Assembly: GCA_024640405.1 (NCBI GenBank)
Contig: JAHEFB010000010.1
Span: forward strand, 29,332-93,331
Direction: 5' to 3'
Length of the DNA: 64,000 nt
Source: Alphaproteobacteria bacterium
GTDB lineage: Bacteria > Pseudomonadota > Alphaproteobacteria > Rhizobiales > Aestuariivirgaceae
Below are positions 52,731 to 62,560 of the stretch, in pieces; within the stretch, counting starts at the first letter, position 1, and each line of letters starts with the position of its first letter. Both the position numbers and the translations under genes were made by a program. The notes below the pieces were generated by a model. That model saw only the letters and a list, made by a program, of their open reading frames with translations, did not search any database and was not told the DNA's origin.

Positions 52731-54404
52731 ATGGCTTATGTGATTGACGGCGATATGCTTGCGAAGATGAACTTGCGCGAGGCAAGCGAGCCCGGCACTT
52801 CCGGGCCCTATGAAATTGTCATTCCGCAACGCGCCAACATTGCAGCCGATACCGTTGGCCGGTTTGCCGTGGAGTTTCCGGACCGCCCGGCGCTGGTGTT
52901 CGAACTGGCCGATCTGACCACCCGTTCCTGGACATTTGCCGAGTTGGACGTCATCGCGGGCAACCTTGCCCAGTCGTTGAAGGACATAGGCGTGGGACGT
53001 GGCGACCGGGTTGCCATTCACACCGGCCTGAGACCGGAAACCGGCATGGCGCACCTGGCAATCTACAAACTCGGGGCCGTGGCCGTTACCTTATCGCAAC
53101 TCTACGGGCCGGACACCCTGCAACATATTCTCAACCATGCCGAGGCCAAGGTTCTCGTTACCCAGGACAAGGCCTGGGACCGGTATCGCGATACTCGCGA
53201 CACCTTCGAGACACTGGAAAAGGTCATAGTTGTAGGAGATGCCGGTCGCGGCGAGATTTCGTTCGAGGATTGTCTGTCGGTCGATGGATCGACACTGCAG
53301 CCGGTTGATACCGACGCGGATGAACCGGCGCTCTTGATGTATACGTCCGGATCAACAGGCATGCCCAAGGGCATGCTGCATGGCCACCGTGTCCTGCAGT
53401 CCTATATTCCCAGCCTGACGATGGCGTTCAACCTCGATCGGGACGATCCTGAGGCGGTGTTCTGGTCGCCGGCCGACTGGGCGTGGGTGGGCGGCCTGCT
53501 GGATGCGCTGCTGATCGGCTGGGCATTCGGCCATACGGTGGCAACCAGCGAGCACCGGTTTGACGCAGAATGGTCGTTCGGCTTCATGGCCCGGCAGAAG
53601 GTGACGCACACGTTTTTCACCCCGACTGCCCTGAAACGTCTGGCCCAGGTCAGCCAGCCACAATCTCGGTGGGACCTTGCCTTGCGCGTCATCATCACCG
53701 GCGGAGAGTCGCTGCCCGCCGCAGTTCTGAACTGGGCTGAAGACGAGTTGAAAGTCGTTTGCAACGAGTTTTACGGACTGACGGAAGTCAACCATCTTAT
53801 CGGCTGCTGCAAGGCGCTGTACCCGGCACGGCCCGGTTCGATGGGGCTTGCCTATCCCGGACACGGCACGACAATAGTCGATGATCAGGGCCGCGAAGTG
53901 GAGGACGGGCAGGTGGGCGAGATCGTGACACGGGGCGATGACGCCACGCAGTTCCTCGGCTACTGGAAAGACATGGACAAAACGGCAGACCTGCGCCTTG
54001 GCGAATGGCTGCGCACCAGCGATCTCGCCCTGAGGGACGAAGACGGCTACTTCTGGTACCGGGGTCGAACCGACGATCTGATCAAGAGTGCCGGCTACCG
54101 CATCGGTCCTGCGGAAGTGGAGGACTGCCTGGTCCGCCATCCGGCCATAGCCGAAGCCGCCGTGGTGGCAAGCCCCGATGCCGATCGCGGGGCCATCGTC
54201 AAGGCCTTCGTTCGCCTGGCAGAAGGCTTCGATCCATCAGCGCAACTCACCACGGACCTGCAGGCGCACGTCAAAAGCCGGCTGGCGGCTTACAAATATC
54301 CTCGGGAAATCGAATATGTCGAAGATCTGGAAATGACCAGCAGCGGCAAGCTGGATCGAAAACAACTGCGCGAACTGGAACGGCAGCGCAAGGGTGAGGT
54401 TTGA
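52731..54404 (+). CDS. Acyl-CoA synthetase (AMP-forming), second copy
   Basis: This is a 557-residue adenylate-forming ligase closely related to the one at 46218. Shared segments include YTSGSTGMPKGML, FYGLTEVNHLIGCC, DEDGYFWYRGRTDDLIKSAGYRIGPAEVED and the lysine in SSGKLDRK. The start at 52731 has AAGGA seven bases upstream; the longer open frame upstream overlaps the DUF35 gene in another frame and is not credible as protein. Two related ligases in one operon could activate two different acids, such as the imported substrate and a product of cleavage. Confidence 0.88.
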   Translation: MAYVIDGDMLAKMNLREASEPGTSGPYEIVIPQRANIAADTVGRFAVEFPDRPALVFELADLTTRSWTFAELDVIAGNLAQSLKDIGVGRGDRVAIHTGLRPETGMAHLAIYKLGAVAVTLSQLYGPDTLQHILNHAEAKVLVTQDKAWDRYRDTRDTFETLEKVIVVGDAGRGEISFEDCLSVDGSTLQPVDTDADEPALLMYTSGSTGMPKGMLHGHRVLQSYIPSLTMAFNLDRDDPEAVFWSPADWAWVGGLLDALLIGWAFGHTVATSEHRFDAEWSFGFMARQKVTHTFFTPTALKRLAQVSQPQSRWDLALRVIITGGESLPAAVLNWAEDELKVVCNEFYGLTEVNHLIGCCKALYPARPGSMGLAYPGHGTTIVDDQGREVEDGQVGEIVTRGDDATQFLGYWKDMDKTADLRLGEWLRTSDLALRDEDGYFWYRGRTDDLIKSAGYRIGPAEVEDCLVRHPAIAEAAVVASPDADRGAIVKAFVRLAEGFDPSAQLTTDLQAHVKSRLAAYKYPREIEYVEDLEMTSSGKLDRKQLRELERQRKGEV

Positions 54405-54531
54405 CCGGAACGCCGGCACAGTTCGTGCAAAAATTGAGATTGTTCCTGATGATACAACCGTGGCAGGAGCTGCCTGGCTTGTTCCGTACTGACTTGCCGG
54501 TCAATCAGATGACAAATGAGGAGACACGGCA

Positions 54532-55269
54532 GTGAGACTTGTGACCTGGAACTGCAACATGGCATTGCACCGGAAGTTTTCTGCGCTGCTGTCTCTACAA
54601 CCGGATATTGCCGTAATACCAGAATGTGCCAAACCGGAAATTCTGCGCAGTAAAATGGATTTGCCGGACGACGTTGCGATCGCCTGGATTGGCGAAAATC
54701 CGAACAAGGGTCTTGGCATATTCGGTTTTAACGGGTATCGCGTGTCACTCTACGATCCACATGACCAGTATCCGCGCTTCATCGCACCCGTAATCGCAAC
54801 CGGAAAGTACAATTTTAACCTGCTCGCCGTGTGGGCGCACAACACAAAAGCGGAAGGCTGGAGCGGAAATCAAAAAGCGCCGTTTATCAGATCCATAGAG
54901 CAGTACCGAAGTTTTCTGCACGAACCTTCAACGATAGTAGCAGGTGATTTCAACAATCACGTCCGGTGGGACAAATCCGGCAAAATCAACAATCACGCAA
55001 ACGCTGTTGCCGAATTGGCGTCAGCAGGTCTGGTAAGTGCCTATCACATCAATCGTGGTGTCGGGCATGGAGCTGAAACAGAACCAACCCACTATTGGCG
55101 CGATCGAAAGAAGGATGGTCACACATTTCATATCGATTATGTTTTTTTGCCTTCACATTGGGCCCCATTCATTACCGAGATGTCCGTGGGAGCTTACGAG
55201 GAGTGGTGTGGCAACAAATTGAGTGATCACGTGCCACTTACAGTAGAGATCGACTCGTCTGCCTTCTGA
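54532..55269 (+). CDS. Endonuclease/exonuclease/phosphatase (EEP) family protein
   Basis: This is a 245-residue EEP-fold hydrolase. The metal and catalytic motifs are present: VTWNCNMAL, DIAVIPECA with the glutamate, VAGDFNNHV, FHIDYVFLP and the terminal SDHVPL. The start is GTG with GAGGAG nine bases upstream. No signal peptide is seen. Members cut nucleic acids or phospholipid-like esters, and sequence cannot say which. It is downstream of the TRAP operon but separated by 127 bases, so probably independent. The next gene, a HEPN-like protein, is about 200 bases away. Confidence 0.85.
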   Translation: MRLVTWNCNMALHRKFSALLSLQPDIAVIPECAKPEILRSKMDLPDDVAIAWIGENPNKGLGIFGFNGYRVSLYDPHDQYPRFIAPVIATGKYNFNLLAVWAHNTKAEGWSGNQKAPFIRSIEQYRSFLHEPSTIVAGDFNNHVRWDKSGKINNHANAVAELASAGLVSAYHINRGVGHGAETEPTHYWRDRKKDGHTFHIDYVFLPSHWAPFITEMSVGAYEEWCGNKLSDHVPLTVEIDSSAF

Positions 55270-55465
55270 CTTTGGCGTTTCGCAATGGCTTGCATGGGGA
55301 AATCCAGGATTCAGAGCCAACGAAATCGGCCACCACCGCCAGCTACACCGACCCCAATGAGCAAGCCAAGGATCAACTCGCGGTGATTGTGTAACTGTTT
55401 TCTTAAGTGAGTGTTAGGCCGTACCGGCTCATTGTTACCTGAGACCACAGGGAGCCGCGACAGAC

Positions 55466-55939
55466 ATGAATGTCAGGACCGGAGACATTACGACCGACAG
55501 ACCATCGGATACTGACTCCACACCCAAGCAGATTGCGCTGCTGGCGGAAGAATACAGAAAGGCAGCCCACACACTGCTCGCACAGAGCCGTCAGGGCGAA
55601 CCCCTGTCCCGGGCACCCGCCCACCTGTCCGCTATACACGCCATCGAACTCTACCTGAATGCCCTTCTCATGTCGCAAGGCCTCGACGCGTCGGACATCC
55701 GCGCACTGCAACATGACCTCGCTGCCCGAAACGCGCTTGCCGTCACGGCCGGTCTGGTGCTGCGCAAGAAGACCGCAGCTCATCTCACCGCCATGACCGG
55801 CAACCGTGAATACCTGATCACCAGATACCATCCCGACAGGACTGACGACGTATCAGAAGTGACCCGGCTGACAGCAACTCTCGATGAAATTGCCGGCAAG
55901 ATTGCAAGTTCGATGGGCTTCAATCCGGGACAGAGCTGA
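55466..55939 (+). CDS. HEPN-like hypothetical protein
   Basis: This is a 157-residue protein. Its central part (APAHLSAIHAIELYLNALLM, then IRALQHDLAAR) has the helical pattern of HEPN-fold proteins, in which a first helix brings in a substrate or partner. The typical catalytic R-x4-H of the RNase HEPN proteins is not clearly present: QHDL has the histidine but no arginine four to six residues earlier in the usual place. So ribonuclease activity is doubtful. No antitoxin partner is seen. It converges on the subtilase gene. Confidence 0.55.
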   Translation: MNVRTGDITTDRPSDTDSTPKQIALLAEEYRKAAHTLLAQSRQGEPLSRAPAHLSAIHAIELYLNALLMSQGLDASDIRALQHDLAARNALAVTAGLVLRKKTAAHLTAMTGNREYLITRYHPDRTDDVSEVTRLTATLDEIAGKIASSMGFNPGQS

Positions 55940-55969
55940 GGCCAGGTTGCTCGAAGAAACATCGTCCAA

Positions 55970-58612
55970 CTAATCGACCGTAATGCTTAGCGTATTTGAT
56001 GCGTTCGAGCAGTCATTGACGTGGTTGCAGGCCTTTACCCTCACCTCGTACAGGCCGGCGCTCAAGGCAGGTAACGTGAAACCGGGCAGGTTGGCCGGAG
56101 CGCGCGCGTGGCTCCATGTAGTCGAGTTAAACGGCGGACGCCGGTTTCCCGATACCGGAGCCTGCGCCCGGTACTCGAAACGAAAATAGGCCTCACCATC
56201 TGAATTGTCTGTCCACATATAGTGCCGCCCGGGCCTCGCGCAGGGATGAATTCTGGGTGAAACCACAACATCCACCGTGGAGGAAGAGACTGGCGTGATT
56301 GGAGGAATACAGACCCGCAGGTGACTGGGCGCATCGGGCACCGTGTATGACCGGGTGCTGGCGTTAAGGTGCCGGTAGTCGGGATGACATCTGTGCTGAT
56401 TGTTGCAGTACGGCATGCAGGCCGATAAGCGGATCCGATAGAGCGAACCGGGGCGCAAATTGGAAAAGACGAAACTGTTTTCTTCCGGGGCAAGCCGCAC
56501 CGTGCGGTGCGCGCCCGAGCCGTCGAGCTGCAGGGAGAAGTGGTCGGGCAGCAACCAGCTCTCGGCCTGCCGTGCCGGAGACCAGGCTACCGTTACCTGC
56601 CGGTGGCCCGCGGACGCGACATGAAAATTGACCGGCGGCCTCGGCAACAGCTGCGGTGTTGCAAGATCATATGCAACCGAGTTGGCGGAACACTGGTCGC
56701 CGGACAACGTACAGGTCCTGGCTGTCAATCTGTACCTGTGGCCCGACCGGAAATTGAAAAGCGCGAAAGAATCGGCAGTTGCCCAGCGGTTTTCGCCGAT
56801 CTGGTCAACCAGCGTGTCGAGAGGGCTGGCTGTCGTCAGGTTTTGCGCTTCCATGAAGTAGCGGTTGGACCGGTCGAACACCGCGTTGGGCTCAAAAAAG
56901 ACCGGAAGCCTGCAATGGCGCCGGAATATCCGGGAGGTCAAGGGTGAGATTTCGAAGTTAAGGTCGGAGGGCCGCAGAAAAACCGGATTGGACATCAACT
57001 CGCCAACGGCGCGGCCGAGATGAAGTCTCGGTTCGCCCTGGTCATCCGGCGCAGCGACCTGCTGGTCTGTTCGCTGTATGGCAGAAACAATGGCCGCGAC
57101 ACTTGCGCCGGGCCGGACGGATTTCATGACAGCCCAGCTTCCGGCAACATAGGCAGCAGCTACAGACAATCCTTCGAACTCTGCCGTGGCCGCACCTGGC
57201 GAAGCAGACCGCCTGCTGAGCCGTGCCATGACATGGGGTCCAAGGTCATCGGGCAATCTGTCGCGAATCAGGAAATCGCTCTCCCCCACCCGGACCACGT
57301 CACTCAGGCAACCGAATGGCAGAATTCCGAGTTCATCCGAAGCGGTGCTGCCGGTGTGATAGGGAACAATTGTTGCAATTCCCTTGCTCCTGAGATTGGC
57401 GATTGCCTCACCAAGCAGGCGGAAGCTGCCGTCACATGTCGTGTCATGTGCCTCCTCATCGTCTGCCATGCCGGCCGCCAGCAGTACGGCGGCAATGTCA
57501 TGCTGCTCACTGAGTGCGAGCACATGCTCAAGGGCTGCGGCGATGTCTGACTGCAACGCGACGACCTCGTTTGGCAGCTTGCGCCTGAACGCATTGATGG
57601 AAATGAGCCGCGCACCGGGTGCTACCCCGGCAATCTTGCGGGTGATCGGGGAGCCCTGCCCGGCACCTTCCTGGAACTCGATGGCGCGTCCTGCTGCAAT
57701 GCCTGCCATCCCTGTGCCGTGATTGCAGCCTGCGGTGTAGGCACAGTGACGGGCGGACCCGGCCCCCTCCTGCCTGTTGCTGCCGGACGGGCAGTGGGTG
57801 GTGTGGGTGTCGCGGCAACCGGCGGAGAAGAACACGCACGACCTCGCGCTGGAGGAAAAGCAGGCCTCTGCAACGACCGCCGACGACAGCATCGGGTGGG
57901 AGGCATCGATGCCGGTATCGATTATGGCGATGGTCTGGCTGCTTCCAACAGCGCTGTTCAGACCGCGCCCGCCGAGCGAGGGAAACCGGACGGATGAAAG
58001 GGCTCTGTGCACCCGCAAAGCACCGATCGACCCGAGCTCCTCGTCATTCATCGGCCGGCTTTCCAGATCAGGCGTAATTGCCAGCACCCCGGGATATCGC
58101 ACAAGCGCCGCAGCGACTTCGGTGTTGATGGTTAGTGCTAGAAATGGCGCGGTCCTGAATGTCCTGATGCGTTCCACATCCAGGGCCGGCAGTTTCTGCG
58201 CCAGATGCCTGATCAGTTTTTGCTGGCCGTCTGCGATTGCCGCGCGTTGCTCTTCGGCACGCTCACGAGGCAGCCCGGCCTCGGATTTGAACTCGGGTGA
58301 AATGCGCAGCTGGACAATGACCTCTGCGACGTTTCCCGACTCCAGACTTTTTGTTATGACTGGATCGACAACGCGGTCGCCGGAATGTTCAGTTGTATCG
58401 TTGCCTTCCGCCTTCGATTGCCGGGCATTGAACTGCAAGCCTGCCAAACACGCCAGAACAATCACGGCCACTGCAGCCCGCAGGGTTGCGGCTGCAGAGA
58501 CGAAAGACAGCAGCCTGACCAGAACAGGTTGTCGTGTCGGCGGTTCGAGCGCCAGCAATCTGGGCAATTTGCCACCTCTTGTTGTCATTACCTGCTTTTC
58601 AAACCAGATCAT
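55970..58612 (-). CDS. Membrane-anchored subtilisin-like protease with Fn3 domains
   Basis: This is an 880-residue S8-family protease. A signal-anchor segment at about residues 43-60 is followed by an inhibitor-I9-like region (90-185), the catalytic domain (225-540) and two fibronectin type III-like domains (about 665-750 and 765-878). The triad is D232 (AIIDTGIDASHP), H298 (GCNHGTGMAG) and S483 (EGLSVAAAYVAG). The serine motif lacks the usual GTSMA, and the oxyanion asparagine region reads VPYHTGS, so activity may be altered. Many cysteines in 250-295 suggest disulfides. The ATG at 58588 is an alternative start. Confidence 0.8.
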   Translation of the reverse strand: MIWFEKQVMTTRGGKLPRLLALEPPTRQPVLVRLLSFVSAAATLRAAVAVIVLACLAGLQFNARQSKAEGNDTTEHSGDRVVDPVITKSLESGNVAEVIVQLRISPEFKSEAGLPRERAEEQRAAIADGQQKLIRHLAQKLPALDVERIRTFRTAPFLALTINTEVAAALVRYPGVLAITPDLESRPMNDEELGSIGALRVHRALSSVRFPSLGGRGLNSAVGSSQTIAIIDTGIDASHPMLSSAVVAEACFSSSARSCVFFSAGCRDTHTTHCPSGSNRQEGAGSARHCAYTAGCNHGTGMAGIAAGRAIEFQEGAGQGSPITRKIAGVAPGARLISINAFRRKLPNEVVALQSDIAAALEHVLALSEQHDIAAVLLAAGMADDEEAHDTTCDGSFRLLGEAIANLRSKGIATIVPYHTGSTASDELGILPFGCLSDVVRVGESDFLIRDRLPDDLGPHVMARLSRRSASPGAATAEFEGLSVAAAYVAGSWAVMKSVRPGASVAAIVSAIQRTDQQVAAPDDQGEPRLHLGRAVGELMSNPVFLRPSDLNFEISPLTSRIFRRHCRLPVFFEPNAVFDRSNRYFMEAQNLTTASPLDTLVDQIGENRWATADSFALFNFRSGHRYRLTARTCTLSGDQCSANSVAYDLATPQLLPRPPVNFHVASAGHRQVTVAWSPARQAESWLLPDHFSLQLDGSGAHRTVRLAPEENSFVFSNLRPGSLYRIRLSACMPYCNNQHRCHPDYRHLNASTRSYTVPDAPSHLRVCIPPITPVSSSTVDVVVSPRIHPCARPGRHYMWTDNSDGEAYFRFEYRAQAPVSGNRRPPFNSTTWSHARAPANLPGFTLPALSAGLYEVRVKACNHVNDCSNASNTLSITVD

Positions 58613-58620
58613 GAACTAGC

Positions 58621-58978
58621 CTGATATGATCCAGTCACATTGTTCCCGGTCTGGTCATCTGGTGCCTGGCTTGTACGGACCGGACTACTATAGAAGCATT
58701 TTTTTGAATTTGAAGGAGCGCAAATCTGCGTCTGGTGATCCATCCTGATGTCTGCGATGAAGCCTGTAACGCTATGGCGGAATTTCCTGGGGTTGGGTCA
58801 CCTGCGGGCAATCCCGTGGAGGGGTAAAATTTGTTCAGGCTACAAGCCCATCTGCATTGGAAGACATCGCCAGCCTAAAATTCCAACGGCCAACTGAAAT
58901 AGATATGACCGGCATTGCCATTGGGCAGTACCTCTATCTGTCCCACGTGCTACAGAGGCGCTAGAAGCATCTCAGGGA
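58621..58978. other. Intergenic region without a convincing gene
   Basis: This 358-base stretch separates two minus-strand genes. A TACTAT hexamer near 58685 and an AAGGAG at 58711 could form a plus-strand promoter and ribosome binding site, and a 33-codon protein-like reading (containing VIHPDVCDEACNAMAEF) follows, but it has no well-placed start codon. Nothing else is recognised. Confidence 0.3.
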
Positions 58979-60265
58979 TTACTGTACCGCGTAGATTGGA
59001 AGGCTACTGATGCGTTTGTCAATTTCGCGAACAATGGCTTTATAGGCTGCGCTGTCAACATTGCCAAACCGTCGCTTGAAATCAGCTTCTGACAATCCCG
59101 ACGGCAAGTCATCGGTGCGCGGAAGGATTGCTTCTTCAGATACCAGCAACTTTAACAAACCGCCCTGGAGTTCCGGCGAGGCACCAAGGAAAACTTCTGC
59201 GAATTTGATGCCGGCTCTGTCGGAAGTGAGGTCATCAAAACTGAAGCCGCTGCCGCCCTTGTTGCTGTCCAGAAGTTCTTTCAACTCACCTATGGCAAAG
59301 GCAATACCGGTGTCGCCTGCTGCTTTCAGACCAGCCGAAACAGCGAAGTGCTGACGCAGGTCGCCTCGGCCTTGCAGGGATGCGCTGGAACAACCTGACT
59401 GTCGACCTGTTTGTTGTTCTGGAATGACATCGCCAATCAGATCAGCAAACTTTGGGTGTCCACAATAAGTGGCGAGCGCCAACAAGGCTGCCTTGACTTC
59501 ATCGGTTCCTGTGCCTTGTGCGGCTTTCTCTCGTGCTTTTTCCAGAGCAAATCTAAGATACTGCACGACAGAACCTCTGGGATTTATCTTGCCATCCCGT
59601 ACCGCTTTTTCCAAAGCACGAAAGTAGAAGCGTACCTGTTCGGGACTGCTGATATTTGCAGCAGAGCGTAGTTTCTGTTTTGCGCGCTGGGACAATGCCT
59701 TGCGGTCTGCAGCATTGAGCCCGATTCCCAGCACAACCTGCTGCCCATCTATGGCAACACCATCAATGGCCTTGATGGCCACACTCCCGAGCCCATCGCC
59801 CAGAGTCCAGTCAACGACATAGCCCAAAACTGGCAAGACAAGACTTTCCGGCAGGCTGAATGGCCCAAATTTGACGGACGAAATGTTCAGACCGGCGTCT
59901 GAAGCTCCAATGGCAGTTTTGAGATTAAGCCAGCCTCCACCCGGAATGCGCCTGGCATCAACTGAAAGCCTTAGTGACAGGGTATCTGGCGTCACAATGG
60001 CTTGACTTCGCAGAAGCGATACAGCCCGTGTGCCTGAGGCCAAAATGCTGTTCATGTCTGCTTGAGTTAGGCGAATGCTGCTGTCACCAGAAGATTCGGT
60101 TAGTGCCCTGAACCTGCGTGCAATCTCCTTGGTGCGTGCCGCATCAGCAGGGCCGGCGACTGACTGTTTGGTAACGATGGGTTCTGGTTCCATAGCAGTT
60201 ACAACAAACGCGACGGGCGCAAGGAACAGCATCAGGAACAATAGCAAAATGACACTTTTCTTCAT
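58979..60265 (-). CDS. Exported protein of unknown function
   Basis: This is a 428-residue protein with an N-terminal signal peptide or anchor (VILLLFLMLFLAPVAFVVTAM). The N-terminal half looks like a beta-rich domain that may bind a lipid (LSLRLSVDARRIPGGGWLNL, SLPESLVLPVLGYVVD). The C-terminal half is helical and includes DLRQHFAVSAGLKAAGDTG and SGFSFDDLTSDRAGIKFAEVF, a stretch that seems conserved in unannotated proteins of other bacteria. I do not recognise a named family. Codon use fits the neighbours. It stands alone. Confidence 0.72.
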   Translation of the reverse strand: MKKSVILLLFLMLFLAPVAFVVTAMEPEPIVTKQSVAGPADAARTKEIARRFRALTESSGDSSIRLTQADMNSILASGTRAVSLLRSQAIVTPDTLSLRLSVDARRIPGGGWLNLKTAIGASDAGLNISSVKFGPFSLPESLVLPVLGYVVDWTLGDGLGSVAIKAIDGVAIDGQQVVLGIGLNAADRKALSQRAKQKLRSAANISSPEQVRFYFRALEKAVRDGKINPRGSVVQYLRFALEKAREKAAQGTGTDEVKAALLALATYCGHPKFADLIGDVIPEQQTGRQSGCSSASLQGRGDLRQHFAVSAGLKAAGDTGIAFAIGELKELLDSNKGGSGFSFDDLTSDRAGIKFAEVFLGASPELQGGLLKLLVSEEAILPRTDDLPSGLSEADFKRRFGNVDSAAYKAIVREIDKRISSLPIYAVQ

Positions 60266-61276
60266 CGGCTAAATCCATGAGTGCATTAGCATGACCGGCA
60301 CAGCAATTACAGTCTCAATCTGGCGACAATACAAGCCGTGTGGCAGCATGAACCTTGGCCCCGACATGACCCTGCCGCCGCGCAAAATGCCCCGGCGAGG
60401 CCCTGAGACCCGAAACACCAGAACCGGTGTCATTGACCTGCTCCGGAGTTTACAGGCGCCATCAAGTTACGGTCGGCCCCTGGCGTTGTCGTCAGCGTCA
60501 AAACCTCACATAGACACGTATGATTTCGGACTCAACACGCGTCTCAGGCATTCAGGTGCCAGACAGGCATGTTCGGTTTGAAATCGCACAGTGGGAAGTT
60601 TCTGGGCAGGTACAAATGGCGAAGGCCGCCAAGGAGGGGTAACCCGGCGGCCTTCTTCTCAAGGTCGCTTGCAGGGGAAGCAATTATGGCCTTGTGTGAT
60701 TGGAAAAATAGCAGGCGCTTATCCAATTACCAGTTAATTCCAGTTAATCATTCGCAACGACAGTTCTGGTCATATTGATGGGTGGTTCCGCAGGAGCGCC
60801 CGTTTTGCATTGGTCGTGGCAAGATAGCGAGGATGACTGACAACCACTCGACAAGCCATTCCAGAGTCCGCCAGTGCATGAAACGCATCCCTGAGACCCG
60901 ATTTACATGAAAACGAAAATGGCTGTTGGTGAGCCCCTGTGGCGCTATTAACACAAGCCAACCCCACGATCTGAAACGGGTGTCATGGCTGTCACCATTT
61001 GGTCAACGATCCGACATGGGAAAGCCATTTTGGCTGAAGGGAGCGAGCAAGAGCCTGGTTTGCAAAATTCAATGCAGTACAGGTGTCTGCGATTGTGGCC
61101 CATCTCCAGTGGAAGCTCGGCACGGGCAATGGAGACGATATGTGGATAAAGCAGGCGCTATTACTACCGGTTAAATCGCGATGCTGCATCGTAGGTCTTA
61201 ACTCCTGTAGCGCGAAATCCTGAATCTGGCGAGATACAGCATTGCATCTGAGCGGAATTCTCTTCTAGGTTTCAGC
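60266..61276. other. 1-kb region without a convincing gene
   Basis: Several short frames are open on both strands, but none has a protein-like composition together with a ribosome binding site. The one clear structure is the hairpin at 60621-60655. From about 60700 to 61200 the base composition drifts toward AT, as in decayed coding or repeat DNA. No tRNA or insertion sequence could be identified. Confidence 0.4.
60621..60655 (+). terminator. Strong hairpin, terminator-like
   Basis: GAAGGCCGCC at 60621-60630 pairs perfectly with GGCGGCCTTC at 60646-60655 around a 15-base loop, followed by TTCTC. The stem is GC-rich as in an intrinsic terminator, but the following T run is weak and no gene ends just before it on either strand. 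It could serve an unseen small RNA or be a repeat remnant. Confidence 0.45.
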
Positions 61277-62422
61277 ATGACCATTCCCAGTGCCACCGAT
61301 ATCACCCGCGACCTCGTCAAGTTCAATACGATCAACCCGCCGGGCCATGAAAAGCTGTGCAGCGATTATCTTGGCGCGCTGTTGCTGGACGCCGGGTTTG
61401 AAGTTGACGGTTACCAGCATGGCGACGAGCGCATCAGCCTTGTGGCGCGGCTCGCGGGCACCGGTGGCAAGAAGGCGATCTGTTTTGGCGGGCATACTGA
61501 CGTGGTGCCACTCGGCAACAAGCCGTGGTCGTTTGAACCGTTTGCCGCCGATGTAGTTGACGGCCGGATGTATGGGCGTGGCACCTGCGATATGAAGAGC
61601 GGTGTTGCGGCTTATGTGCATATGGGGCTCAAGCTTGCTGCTGAACCACGCGGTGACGCGGATATCCTGCTGGTTATGGTGGCCGGCGAGGAGACCGGTT
61701 GTGACGGCAGTAAGCATCTCCAGAAACTCGGTGTGCTGCCCGAATGTGGTGCGATGGTCATCGCCGAGCCAACATCAAACTATCCGATCCTCGGCCATCG
61801 TGGTGCTTTGTGGCTGAACATCACTACCCACGGCAAGACAGCGCATGGCTCGATGCCGCAGCTTGGCGACAATGCGGTCTACAAGGCTGCGCGGGCGGTG
61901 ACAAAGCTGGAGAATTTCGGCTTTAATGTGCCGCCGAACGACCTGCTTGGATCAACGACGCACAATGTCGGGACTTTTCACGGCGGTATCAACATAAACT
62001 CGGTACCCGACCGCGCGAGTTTCACTGTCGATATCCGCAGCATACCCGGGCACCGGCATGATGAGATCATAGATAATCTGGCAAATTATCTGGGCGAGGA
62101 TGTTGAAATTGAGACGGTGGTCGATGTGGCACCGGTGCTGACAGAAGCCGATGACCCGTGGGTGAGGGATGTATACGAGTTGATAGCTTCGCGTTTCGGC
62201 AAAGCACCTGAACCAAGAGGCGCACCTTATTTTACCGATGCGTCGGCCCTGACACCGGCCTGCGGTCATCCGCCGACGCTGATCCTGGGGCCCGGCGATA
62301 TGGCCCTGGCACACCAGACGGATGAATTTTGCGATGTCAGCAGGATAGAAGAAGCTGCCGAGATCTATGAGACTATCGCGCGGCGCTGGTGCGAAGTGCA
62401 GGGCGGGGACGGGCCGGCTTGA
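61277..62422 (+). CDS. M20-family zinc peptidase/deacylase (ArgE/DapE-like)
   Basis: This is a 381-residue metallohydrolase. Zinc ligands and the catalytic acid are visible in FGGHTDVVPLG, YGRGTCDMKSG, VAGEETGCDG and the late LAHQTDEFCD, which has the last histidine. A dimerisation domain lies in the middle (about residues 180-295, with THGKTAHGS at its start). Relatives hydrolyse N-acyl amino acids such as N-acetylornithine or N-succinyl-diaminopimelate, but none of the surrounding genes indicates which. No ribosome binding site stands out. It is a complete gene. Confidence 0.88.
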   Translation: MTIPSATDITRDLVKFNTINPPGHEKLCSDYLGALLLDAGFEVDGYQHGDERISLVARLAGTGGKKAICFGGHTDVVPLGNKPWSFEPFAADVVDGRMYGRGTCDMKSGVAAYVHMGLKLAAEPRGDADILLVMVAGEETGCDGSKHLQKLGVLPECGAMVIAEPTSNYPILGHRGALWLNITTHGKTAHGSMPQLGDNAVYKAARAVTKLENFGFNVPPNDLLGSTTHNVGTFHGGININSVPDRASFTVDIRSIPGHRHDEIIDNLANYLGEDVEIETVVDVAPVLTEADDPWVRDVYELIASRFGKAPEPRGAPYFTDASALTPACGHPPTLILGPGDMALAHQTDEFCDVSRIEEAAEIYETIARRWCEVQGGDGPA

Positions 62423-62560
62423 TCTGCAAACACGCTCTTGGCGGTCTGTGGTTCAAGCGGTATCTATACTATCCCTGGGGCGCTGTGTTGCCTGACGGTG
62501 TCGTACTGGATACGCCAGTGCTCGATGTTGATTTCGATATCTGCCAGCGCCAAAAACCAG

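Noticed and set aside
60291..61189. Short frames in the gene-free region, such as 60291-60581, 60544-60726 and 60926-61174
   Set aside because: They overlap each other on both strands, have no ribosome binding sites and no recognisable protein features.
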